A stretch of 64,000 bases of DNA from JAOPZW01 sp963764585 (GTDB taxonomy: Bacteria > Actinomycetota > Thermoleophilia > Solirubrobacterales > Solirubrobacteraceae): the NCBI GenBank assembly GCA_963764585.1, contig CAVXTB010000011.1:310001-374000 (forward strand). The letters run 5' to 3'. Both the position numbers and the translations under genes were made by a program. Position 1 is the first letter of the stretch. The number at the start of each line of letters is the position of its first letter. Below are positions 16,735 through 24,416 of the stretch, piece by piece. The notes beneath the pieces were generated by a model. That model saw only the letters and a list, made by a program, of their open reading frames with translations, ran no database searches and was not told the origin of the DNA.

Positions 16735-17853
16735 TCACCAGCGACCGTCGCGTCGTGTGCAGAAGGCGAGGTAGACCGACCGCCAGAGGACCGCCTCCAG
16801 AAAGAGGGCGTAATACAGCTCTTCGACCATCAGCCCGGCGAGGAGCATGTACTTCCACCCGAGCTCTCTGACCTGGACGACCCGGATCGAGGACGCGAAG
16901 GCGAACAGCAGCAGCAGCCACGGGGAGAACGACATGTGGCCGACGGTCAAGACGGTGAAGAAGAGGGCACCGAGGAAGAGCCAGCGCGAGGCGGCGGCCC
17001 AGAGCGAGAAGACCAGCCAGCCGATGTCGCTGCGGATCCCACGCCTGAAGCCGTGCGCCCGCAGCGATTCGAACGCCCCCCGATACCAGCGCAGCCGCTG
17101 CGCCCAGAGCATCCCCACCGTCGGCATGAGGTCGGTCCGCGCCTTGCACGCCCTGGGCGCCATCGTGATGTAGCCGTTGACGCGCAGGGCGAGGCTGAGC
17201 TCGTAGTCCTCGGTTAGGACCGGCTCGAAGAGATGCCCGCGCGTGCGATAGACGGACCGCAGCGCTTGGACCGAGAACATCGTCGCGGCCCCGGCCAGCA
17301 CCGGCGCGACGCCTCTGCGCGAGCGGTTGATCTTCTCGGCGCGGGCGTACTCCATCATCTGCAGCGCGCCCAGCGCCGTATCGAGCGGGAGCCCTGAGAA
17401 GTTGGCGCAGACGCCGCCGAGGCTGCAGCCGCGTGCCCGCTCGTCCTGATACTTGAGGTAGGCGGACTCGACGAAGCGGGCGTCGAGGATGGTGTCGGCA
17501 TCCATCGTGACCACGTAGTCCGCGTCCCTGAGCGAGGGCTCGAGGATGGCCCACGCCTGGTTGAGCGCGCCGCCCTTCTTGCCGGTGTTGCCGACGGTCT
17601 CCCACACCTCCCACTGGGGGCGCGAGCGTGCCAGCTCCACCGTGCGGTCCGTGCTGTTGTCACTGATCACGATCCGCCGATCGGGCTGCAGGGTCTGCGC
17701 CTCGACGGACTCCATCGCGGCGGCGATGCCCTGCTCCTCGTCGTGCGCCGGGATCAGGAGGGCGATCCGCCTGCGGCGCGGGAAGCTGAGTACGTCAGCA
17801 GCGGGCGGGGAGGCGAGGCGATCAGCGGGCGCGGATGCGGCGGTCGCGCTCAT
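16735..17853 (-). CDS. Processive family 2 glycosyltransferase (PgaC/IcaA- or hyaluronan-synthase-like)
   Basis: Membrane glycosyltransferase of 372 residues. The catalytic domain shows LLIPAHDEE near residue 33, the D-x-D motif DAD at 118-120, TED at 214-216 and Q-R-L-R-W at 252-256, the set that marks processive beta-glycan synthases. Three or four membrane helices follow. The likely donor is UDP-GlcNAc, since the operon starts with glmS and includes two deacetylases. The ATG at 17853 overlaps the stop of the upstream deacetylase (ATGA); an in-frame start at 17934 would lie inside that gene. Confidence 0.88.
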   Translation of the reverse strand: MSATAASAPADRLASPPAADVLSFPRRRRIALLIPAHDEEQGIAAAMESVEAQTLQPDRRIVISDNSTDRTVELARSRPQWEVWETVGNTGKKGGALNQAWAILEPSLRDADYVVTMDADTILDARFVESAYLKYQDERARGCSLGGVCANFSGLPLDTALGALQMMEYARAEKINRSRRGVAPVLAGAATMFSVQALRSVYRTRGHLFEPVLTEDYELSLALRVNGYITMAPRACKARTDLMPTVGMLWAQRLRWYRGAFESLRAHGFRRGIRSDIGWLVFSLWAAASRWLFLGALFFTVLTVGHMSFSPWLLLLFAFASSIRVVQVRELGWKYMLLAGLMVEELYYALFLEAVLWRSVYLAFCTRRDGRW

Positions 17854-18653
17854 GGCTTCACCGCCTTCGCGTGGAAGGCGATCCCGTTCGCACCCACGAC
17901 CGCTTCGGACGTCGTGGCAACGAAGCCCGGGCACATGCCGCGCTTCTTCAGGCCGGCGACGATGCCCGGGATCGCATCGATCGTGCTCTGGACGCCGTCG
18001 TGCAGCAGTTCGATCCCTCCGGGCCGCACGCGCAGCGCGCGCTCGACGATCGCCTCGGCCGTGAGGTGCGCGTCCCGTGTGTCCAGCGTCCAGTAGACCG
18101 GCGTGAGGCCGGACGTACGGATGTCGGCGTCGGCGGCCGCGCTCGTTTCGCCGTAGGGCGGCCGGAAGAGGGTGTTGGGGTAGTCGAGGACCCGGGCCGT
18201 CGTCTGCAGCTCCTGCAGGCGGCGTGCCTGGGACACCTGCGCCATGTGCGGGTGGCTGAAGCTGTGGTTGGCCACCAGCCCGACGCTGCGCTGGAGGTCC
18301 ACGAGGTCCTGGTGTGCCGCGGCTCGCTCGCCGACGTCGAAGAACGTCGCGACGGCCCTGGCCTCGTGGAGCCTGGCGACGAGCCTCGGCGTCGCGTCCG
18401 GCGACGGCCCATCATCGAAGGTCAGGGCGTAATAGCCGCGAGTCGCTGCGCAGCCCAGGCTCGCGACCGTCCTGGCCGGAGTCTGGTGGGCGCTCTTCGG
18501 CGCGAGGCCGTCGATGGTGAGCAGGTCCGACGTCCCCGTGGTGGACAGGGCAAAGGCGATCGTCACGGGGATCGAGACGGTGCACAGGCCGAGGAAGGCG
18601 AGGCCGACGAGCTTCAGCCGCTTGCCCAGGCGGTGGCGCGCGTCATCCGTCAT
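17850..18653 (-). CDS. Membrane-anchored polysaccharide deacetylase (CE4)
   Basis: 267 residues with an uncleaved N-terminal membrane segment (about 13-36) and an extracytoplasmic NodB domain: TFDDGPS at 78-84 (catalytic Asp and metal Asp), H-S-F-S-H at 130-134 (metal histidines), FRPPYGE near 163-169 and LLHDG toward the end. All core CE4 motifs are intact, so it should be an active N-deacetylase. It overlaps both neighbours (glmS upstream and the glycosyltransferase downstream) by ATGA junctions, so synthesis and deacetylation of the polymer are coupled. Confidence 0.88.
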   Translation of the reverse strand: MTDDARHRLGKRLKLVGLAFLGLCTVSIPVTIAFALSTTGTSDLLTIDGLAPKSAHQTPARTVASLGCAATRGYYALTFDDGPSPDATPRLVARLHEARAVATFFDVGERAAAHQDLVDLQRSVGLVANHSFSHPHMAQVSQARRLQELQTTARVLDYPNTLFRPPYGETSAAADADIRTSGLTPVYWTLDTRDAHLTAEAIVERALRVRPGGIELLHDGVQSTIDAIPGIVAGLKKRGMCPGFVATTSEAVVGANGIAFHAKAVKP

Positions 18654-20488
18654 TCGACCGTCACCGTCTTGGCGAGGTTGCGGGGTTGGTCGACGTCGAG
18701 GCCGCGCCGGCGGGCGATGTGGTAGGCCAGAAGCTGGAGCGGTACGACCGCGAGCGCGGTCTGCAGGAGGGGGTGCGCGTGGGGAACCTCCAGGACCGCG
18801 TCGGCGAGCTCGGCGATGTCGGAGTCCCCGGCCGTCGCGATGGCGATGACCTGCGCGCCGCGCGCGCGCACCTCCTGCAGATTCGAATGCAGCTTGTCGG
18901 AGACGTGCGATCGCGTCGCCACGCAGACAACGGGTGTCTCGTGGTCGAGCAGCGCGATAGGGCCGTGCTTCATCTCACCCGCGGCGTACGCCTCGGTCGG
19001 GATGTAGGCGATCTCCTTGAGCTTCAGGGCGCCCTCGAGGCACACCGGAAGGCCGGCATGGCGCCCGAGGTAGAGGAAGAACGGCTTGGCGTAGTGGCGT
19101 TCGGCGATCTCCTCGACCGTGGTCAGACCCTCCAGGCACGCGACGAGCTTTTGCGGGAGGGCTCGCACCTCGTCGACCAGCGATGAGACCTGCCCGTTGA
19201 CCAGCGTCCCGCGCAGCTGCGCGATCCGCAGCGCGAGCAGGTACAGGAGCGCAAGCTGGGCCGTGAAGGTCTTCGTTGCGGCCACGCCGATCTCGATGCC
19301 GGCGTGGGTGTACAGGACCGCGTCGACCTCGCGCGTGATCTGCGAGCCCGGCGAGTTGGTGATCGCCAGGGTGCGCGCCCCGCGGCGACGCGCGAGCCTC
19401 AGGGCCCCGAGCGTGTCCGCCGTCTCGCCGGACTGCGAGATGCCGATGACGAGCGTGTGCTCGTCGACGCGCGGGTTGCGATAGCGCCATTCGCTGGCGA
19501 TGTCGGTCTCGCACGGCACGCCTGCCCACTCCTCGATCGCCAGCCGTCCGACGAGTCCCGCGTGGTAGGCGGTCCCGCACGCGACGATGACGATCCGGCG
19601 GAACCTCGCGAGGTCGCGGTTGTCCACGGCGCCGAGCACGAAGGTCGGAGCCAGGTCCAGCAGGCCGGGTCGCAGGTTGCGCGTGATGGTCGCGTTGACC
19701 GCCTCGGGCTGCTCGTGGATCTCCTTGAGCATGTAGGTGTCATGGCCCTGACGCTCGGCGCACGCGTCGTCCCACGCGATCACGACCTCGTCGCCGTCGC
19801 GCTCGTCGCCGGTCGCGGCGATGATGCGCGCACTGTCGGCGGTGATCGCGACGACCTCGTCGTCCTCGACGAGCTTCACCCGCCGGGTCTCACCCAGGAA
19901 GGCGGTCATCGACGAGGCGAGGAACGTCTCGCCGTCGCCGAGGCCGATGACGAGCGGGCAGCGGCGCCGGGTGCCGACGAGGAGCCCAGGCTGCTCGCGA
20001 TGCAGCACGATGAAGGCGAAGTGCCCATCGAGCTCGCCGCACGCCGTGCGGACGGCGTCGGGCAGCGACCCGCGGTAGGCGCGTCGCACGAGGTGGGCGA
20101 CGACCTCGGCGTCGGTCTGCGACGCGAAGCGCTCGCCCTCGGCGACGAGCCGTCTGCGGATCGCGCCGTGGTTCTCGATGATGCCGTTGAGGACGATCGC
20201 TACGTCGTCGTGGTCGCCGGCGAGGAGGGGATGGGCGTTCTCCTCGGTCACCTGCCCATGCGTTGCCCAGCGCGTGTGGCCGATGCCGGTGGTCGATTCG
20301 ACCCTGAGGCCGTCAACCGTGCGCTTGAGGTTCTCGAGCTTGCCGACCGCCTTGGCGAGCTCGAAGCCGTCCCTTGTCAGCAGGCAGATTCCCGCCGAGT
20401 CGTATCCGCGGTACTCGAGGCGCTCAAGCCCCGTGAGCAATCGCGTCGTGGCCTGTCGTTGGCCTACGTATCCGATAACGCCGCACAT
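18650..20488 (-). CDS. glmS: Glutamine--fructose-6-phosphate aminotransferase (isomerising)
   Basis: Makes glucosamine-6-phosphate from fructose-6-phosphate and glutamine, the entry to UDP-GlcNAc. The 612 residues begin MCGVIGYVG with the nucleophile Cys2 of the class II glutaminase. GHTRWATHG and a later CGTAYHAG start the two SIS isomerase domains, and the C-terminus DVDQPRNLAKTVTVE is canonical. It leads a coupled operon with two deacetylases and a processive glycosyltransferase, so it is probably a dedicated copy supplying an exopolysaccharide. Another glmS for peptidoglycan may exist elsewhere. AAGGAAGG precedes the ATG. Confidence 0.96.
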   Translation of the reverse strand: MCGVIGYVGQRQATTRLLTGLERLEYRGYDSAGICLLTRDGFELAKAVGKLENLKRTVDGLRVESTTGIGHTRWATHGQVTEENAHPLLAGDHDDVAIVLNGIIENHGAIRRRLVAEGERFASQTDAEVVAHLVRRAYRGSLPDAVRTACGELDGHFAFIVLHREQPGLLVGTRRRCPLVIGLGDGETFLASSMTAFLGETRRVKLVEDDEVVAITADSARIIAATGDERDGDEVVIAWDDACAERQGHDTYMLKEIHEQPEAVNATITRNLRPGLLDLAPTFVLGAVDNRDLARFRRIVIVACGTAYHAGLVGRLAIEEWAGVPCETDIASEWRYRNPRVDEHTLVIGISQSGETADTLGALRLARRRGARTLAITNSPGSQITREVDAVLYTHAGIEIGVAATKTFTAQLALLYLLALRIAQLRGTLVNGQVSSLVDEVRALPQKLVACLEGLTTVEEIAERHYAKPFFLYLGRHAGLPVCLEGALKLKEIAYIPTEAYAAGEMKHGPIALLDHETPVVCVATRSHVSDKLHSNLQEVRARGAQVIAIATAGDSDIAELADAVLEVPHAHPLLQTALAVVPLQLLAYHIARRRGLDVDQPRNLAKTVTVE

Positions 20489-20698
20489 GTGCCTTCCTTG
20501 GTCGTGCGTCCCCCTGTGGGAGCTCTCGGAGCTGGCCCCCGCCTTGCCGGGCCGGCCTTGGAGCTCTGGTGCAACTGACGCTACGCCGGCGAACCCCCCG
20601 GCACATCGACCTGCGGGCTCATCCTCGGGAGCCTGGGCGGGCGGTTCGTGCTCGCCCGAGAGGGCTAGAACGATCGTCGAGTGCTGGCCCGCCGGCGC
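20489..20698 (-). other. 210-bp leader upstream of glmS
   Basis: This gap between glmS and the upstream LuxR gene holds GC-rich stretches able to fold, including two GAGCTC sites at 20520-20525 and 20561-20566 flanking a C/G-rich block. I do not recognise a glmS ribozyme, cyclic-di-GMP or cyclic-di-AMP riboswitch. A promoter for the polysaccharide operon is expected here, but none is convincing. Confidence 0.35.
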
Positions 20699-21382
20699 TC
20701 AGCCGACGATCGCGCGGGGCGCCGAGGCGCCGGACAGTACGCGCGCAGCCTCGACGCGGTTATGCACGTCGAGTGACTGATAGATCGTCCGGACGTGGGC
20801 CTTGACCGTGTTGCGCGAGATGTACAGCCGCGCAGCGATCTGGTGGTTGTCCATGCCCTCGGCCACCAAGTGCAGGACCTCCCGCTGGCGCGCGGTGAGA
20901 TGGGCCAGCGGGTTGGCCGCGGCGGAGCGCTGAGCGTGGCCAAGCCAGCCGGCCGGGAAGACGACGTGCTTCGCGGCCACCTGCCTGATGGCCGTGGCCA
21001 GGCCGGCCCCGGAATCGCTGGTGAGCACGAGGCCGTCGAGGCCGCCCTCCTCGGCCGCGAGCGCGAGCTCGTCGTCGAGCGCCTCGGCGACCACCACGAT
21101 CCTCGTCGTCGGCGAGGCCGCATGCACGTCCTCGAGCAGCGCCAGTGTGCCGCCGGCACGATCGAGTCGCGGGTCGAGGACGAGCGTGTCGACCACCATG
21201 TCGGGCAGGGCGTTGAGCAACGCCTCGCGGTCGCAGGTCGTGTCGAGCACGACGACGCCGAGGTCGGCGAGCAAGCGCTGCAACGCCTCGGCGACGAGCC
21301 GGTGCCGATGCGCGACGACGACGCGGACGTCGTCGTCGCCGTACCGGCCCATTGATGGCACTCTCGCGCTCACGCGGTGCAT
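20699..21382 (-). CDS. NarL/LuxR-family response regulator
   Basis: 227-residue transcription factor with a receiver-like N-terminal domain and a C-terminal LuxR helix-turn-helix (LTARQREVLHLVAEGMDNHQ, then SRNTVKAHVRTIYQSL). The receiver keeps a possible phosphoacceptor Asp in LVLDPRL, but the acidic pair normally after strand 1 reads AHRH, so phosphorylation may be lost. It lies 210 bp upstream of the glmS operon in the same orientation and may regulate it. Two ATG starts exist, 21382 and 21352; neither has a clear ribosome site. No cognate kinase is adjacent. Confidence 0.82.
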   Translation of the reverse strand: MHRVSARVPSMGRYGDDDVRVVVAHRHRLVAEALQRLLADLGVVVLDTTCDREALLNALPDMVVDTLVLDPRLDRAGGTLALLEDVHAASPTTRIVVVAEALDDELALAAEEGGLDGLVLTSDSGAGLATAIRQVAAKHVVFPAGWLGHAQRSAAANPLAHLTARQREVLHLVAEGMDNHQIAARLYISRNTVKAHVRTIYQSLDVHNRVEAARVLSGASAPRAIVG

Positions 21383-21567
21383 CCAAGCACCCGCGAGCGA
21401 TCCACCCCACGCTCGAACACAAGCCCCCCTAGGCTCTAATTCATCCTTGACTCTTGTTCAATAACGTAGCTTAGCCAAACCTGCGCAAAATCTCTCCGCA
21501 GATCACCCGGTCGTGGTGGGCGGAAACCCGAAGCCCCACCTCGTAGAAGTTTCGGATCCGATCCCGC
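21383..21567 (-). promoter_or_regulatory. Intergenic region with possible promoter for the LuxR regulator
   Basis: An AT-richer patch at about 21430-21478 contains, on the minus strand, TTGAAC followed after 17 bp by TAGAGC, a weak candidate promoter facing the regulator. The rest of the gap up to the MMPL stop shows nothing recognisable. Confidence 0.3.
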
Positions 21568-23793
21568 TCATCCGCCCTCCTCGAACGCCGGCTCCAGCGG
21601 CCGCCGCTGCTCGGGCGTCGCCGGGCGCTCGATCGCGATGCTCGGCAGCCTGCGCTCGAGCCACGCCGGCAGCGCCCACGTCCGCTCTCCGAGCAGGTGC
21701 AGCACGGCGGGCAGGAGCAGGCTGCGCACGACGAACGCGTCGAGGAACACCGCCGAGGCGAGGCTGAAGCCGAACAGCTTGATCGCGCGGTCGTCGCCGA
21801 GCACGAACGACAGGAAGACGCAGATCATGATCGTCGCCGCCGCGGTGATCACGCGCCCGGTGACGGCCAGGCCGTCGCCGACCGCCCGCGAGGCATCGCG
21901 CCTTCGCGTCCACTCCTCGTGGATGCGCGAGACGAGGAACACCTCGTAGTCCATCGACAGCCCGAAGACGATCGCGAAGAGCATCACGGGCAGCCATGGC
22001 TCGATCGGGCCCGCCTGGACGCCGAGCAGGCCGGCGAGCCAGCCCTGCTGGAACACCGCCACGGTGACGCCCAGCGAGGCGCCGATGCTCAGCAGGTTCA
22101 TCAGCGCGCCCTGGACCGGGATGACCAGCGAGCGGAAGACGACGAGCAGCAGGAGCGCCGAGAGCCCGACGACGATCGCGATGAACAGCGGCAGCTTGGT
22201 CGCCAGGACGTGACTGAAGTCGATCGACGTCGCGGTCGCGCCGCCGACGAGCAGCGTCGTGTTCGTCGCCCGCTCGACGGGCGGCAGGCGGTCGTCGCGC
22301 AGGCTCTTGACGAGGTCGTTGGTCTTCGTGTCCTGGGGCGACGTGCGCGGATAGACCGTGAACGTCGCCGTCGTGCCCGCGGGGCTGACGCGCTCGGCCG
22401 CGACCGACGCGACGCCCGGCGTCGCCCGCAGGCTCGCGCCGATGCGCTGCAGAGCGCCGGTGTCGCCCTTCTGCGGCAGCTGGGCGACGACCAGCAGCGG
22501 GCCGTTGAAGCCCTTGCCGAAGCCGGTGCTCAGCAGGTCGTAGGCGCGGCGCGTGGTCCGCGAGGTCGGGTCGTTGCCCTGGTCGCCGGTGCCGAGGTGC
22601 ATCGACAGCACCGGCGCGGTCAGCACGAGCATGATCGCCACGCCGGCGATCGCCGCCGGCCATGGGCGCCGCTGCACGGCGGCCGACCAGCGCCGCCACA
22701 TCCCGCCGCTCTCGGAGTCGCGGCGGCGTTCGCGGCGCGGGCGCGCGAGGCGCTCGCCGAAGCGCGACAGCAGCGCCGGCAGCACGGTCAGCGACGCGAG
22801 CATCGTCAGGAGCACCGCGATCGCCGCGCCGATCGCCACGCCGTACAGGAACGAGACGCCGAGGGCGAACATGCCCAGCAGGGCGATGATCACCGTCACC
22901 CCCGCGAAGAGCACCGCGCGGCCGGCGGTGTCCATCGCCGCTACCGCGGCATCGTCCGCCGATGCGCCGGCGCGGTGCTCCTCACGGAAGCGCGTGACGA
23001 TGAACAGCGCGTAGTCGATGCCCACGCCGAGGCCGATCATCGTCGCCAGCTCGGTCGAGAAGTCCGCCATGTCGATGACGTGCGAGGCCACGCCGAGCAG
23101 CGCGATGCCCGTGCCGAGGCCGAGCAGCGCGGTGATGATCGGCAGCCCCATCGCCAGCACCGAGCCGAAGGTGATCAGCAGGACGATGATCGCCGCGGCG
23201 AGGCCGACGACGGTCACGAACCCCAGCGAGACCTCCTGGGCCTGCTGGATCGCCTGGCCGCCGAGCTCGACCTGCAGCTGCGGCGAGCGCGCGGTCTCGG
23301 CGGTCGCGATGACGCGCTTGATGTCGGCCTTGTCGAGGTCGTTGGCGCGCTGGTCGAAGGTCACCGTCGCGAAGGCGATGCTGCGGTCCTTCGAGATCGC
23401 CTGCGCGCCGCCGCGCGCGTACGGGCTGGCGACGCCGGTGACGTGGGGCAGGCGTGCGACGCGCGCGAGCACGGGCTCGACGCGGGCGCGGACCGCGGGG
23501 TCGGTGACGCGCCCCTGGCGGGCGTGCAGGACGATCGTGTCCTCGTCGCCGGCCTGGGCGGGGAAGTCGCGCCTGAGCAGGTCGGTCGCGCGCTGGGAGT
23601 CGGTCCCGGCCAGCGAGAAGTTGTTGCTGTACTTGGTGCCGAGGGCGCCCGAGATGCCCAGCGTGCCGACCAGCAGCACGATCCAGCCGATGACGACCAT
23701 GCGCCGGTGCTGGGTGGCCCAGCGCGCGACGCGCGCTACGGCGCCGCCTGGCTGGGTGCCCGCCTGCTGCGGGCTTTCGGTCTCTGTGGTCAT
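21568..23793 (-). CDS. MMPL/RND-family exporter
   Basis: 741-residue membrane protein with the repeated layout of MmpL transporters: a first helix (RRMVVIGWIVLLVGTLGISG), a large extracytoplasmic domain, a block of helices (SLGFVTVVGLAAAIIVLLITFG and IGLGVGIDYALFIVTRFREE), then a second copy ending FAIVFGLSMDYEVFLVSRIHEEW. The paired GxxxDYxLF and GLSMDYEVF motifs carry the proton-relay Asp-Tyr pairs. It exports lipids or toxic compounds. ATG 23793 is preferred to 23844 because the longer version runs through the promoter and operator region. It is divergent from a MarR regulator, a typical efflux-control arrangement. Confidence 0.9.
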   Translation of the reverse strand: MTTETESPQQAGTQPGGAVARVARWATQHRRMVVIGWIVLLVGTLGISGALGTKYSNNFSLAGTDSQRATDLLRRDFPAQAGDEDTIVLHARQGRVTDPAVRARVEPVLARVARLPHVTGVASPYARGGAQAISKDRSIAFATVTFDQRANDLDKADIKRVIATAETARSPQLQVELGGQAIQQAQEVSLGFVTVVGLAAAIIVLLITFGSVLAMGLPIITALLGLGTGIALLGVASHVIDMADFSTELATMIGLGVGIDYALFIVTRFREEHRAGASADDAAVAAMDTAGRAVLFAGVTVIIALLGMFALGVSFLYGVAIGAAIAVLLTMLASLTVLPALLSRFGERLARPRRERRRDSESGGMWRRWSAAVQRRPWPAAIAGVAIMLVLTAPVLSMHLGTGDQGNDPTSRTTRRAYDLLSTGFGKGFNGPLLVVAQLPQKGDTGALQRIGASLRATPGVASVAAERVSPAGTTATFTVYPRTSPQDTKTNDLVKSLRDDRLPPVERATNTTLLVGGATATSIDFSHVLATKLPLFIAIVVGLSALLLLVVFRSLVIPVQGALMNLLSIGASLGVTVAVFQQGWLAGLLGVQAGPIEPWLPVMLFAIVFGLSMDYEVFLVSRIHEEWTRRRDASRAVGDGLAVTGRVITAAATIMICVFLSFVLGDDRAIKLFGFSLASAVFLDAFVVRSLLLPAVLHLLGERTWALPAWLERRLPSIAIERPATPEQRRPLEPAFEEGG

Positions 23794-23832
23794 TCCGGTC
23801 CCCGGTCGCGATAGAATTTGAACATCGAATAA

Positions 23833-23874
23833 GTTGTCTTTCAATTTGTTTGGAAGTCAACGTATCTAATTAGA
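23833..23874. promoter_or_regulatory. Candidate MarR operator between divergent genes
   Basis: An inverted repeat GTTGTCTT (23833-23840) / AAGTCAAC (23854-23861), one mismatch, 13-nt spacer, lies in an unusually AT-rich 90-bp gap. A perfect 10-bp palindrome, TCTAATTAGA, follows at 23865-23874, 11 bp before the MarR ATG. TTGTTT at 23846 and TAATTA at 23867 could be promoter hexamers for the MarR gene. Repression of both divergent genes by the MarR product is the obvious model. Confidence 0.5.
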
Positions 23875-23884
23875 GCATCCAGGG

Positions 23885-24415
23885 ATGGCTGTCAACCGGG
23901 TTACCGCTACGTCTTCGAGCGAGCAGGACGTCTCACGCGACGACGTCCGCGAGGTCCTGCGCCTGTTCGTCAACGTGATCACGGGCCTCAAGCGCGGCCG
24001 CACGGAGGTCCCGAACACGCTGCGCGACGCGTTCGAGGGCGGCGGCCTCGGGCCGCGCCACGTGCCCGTGCTGATGGCCGTGGCCTTCGGCGATCCGCTG
24101 AGCGTCGGCGAGATCGCCGAGCGCATCGGGCTGAGCCTCGCGACGACGAGCCTCATGGTGGGCGAGCTCGATCGCCAGGGCATCGTCGTGCGCGCGGAGG
24201 ACGAGCGCGATCGGCGGCGCACGATGGTGCGCCTGCACGACGATCACCGCGCGATCGTCGACGCCTGGTCGGCGGAGCGCTCGTCGCCCGTGCTGCGGGC
24301 GCTCGAGCGGATGTCGCCCGCGGTGCGCAAGCACTTCCTCGAGGGCCTGGCCGTGCTGGCCGCCGAGGCGCAGGCGGACGTCGAGGCCGGAGCGGCCGTC
24401 GCCGCCGACTGCTGA
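23885..24415 (+). CDS. MarR-family transcriptional regulator
   Basis: 176-residue winged-helix regulator. The recognition region reads DPLSVGEIAERIGLSLATTS and is followed by LMVGELDRQGIVVRAEDERDRRRTMVRL, the family wing with its D-x-R-D-R-R signature. It is transcribed away from the MMPL exporter and probably represses it until a ligand binds. The ligand is unknown. Confidence 0.88.
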   Translation: MAVNRVTATSSSEQDVSRDDVREVLRLFVNVITGLKRGRTEVPNTLRDAFEGGGLGPRHVPVLMAVAFGDPLSVGEIAERIGLSLATTSLMVGELDRQGIVVRAEDERDRRRTMVRLHDDHRAIVDAWSAERSSPVLRALERMSPAVRKHFLEGLAVLAAEAQADVEAGAAVAADC

Positions 24416-24416
24416 C

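Noticed and set aside
16616..17614. Alternative minus-strand frame of 332 codons over the glycosyltransferase
   Set aside because: It is one frame off the GT2 gene and lacks any of its motifs.
20489..20698. glmS ribozyme or second-messenger riboswitch in the glmS leader
   Set aside because: None of the conserved core sequences of those RNAs is found; only generic GC-rich inverted repeats are visible.
21697..23814. Long plus-strand open frame of about 705 codons opposite the MMPL gene
   Set aside because: Its product is almost only Arg, Ala, Asp and Glu with no domain; it is the antisense of a well-recognised exporter.
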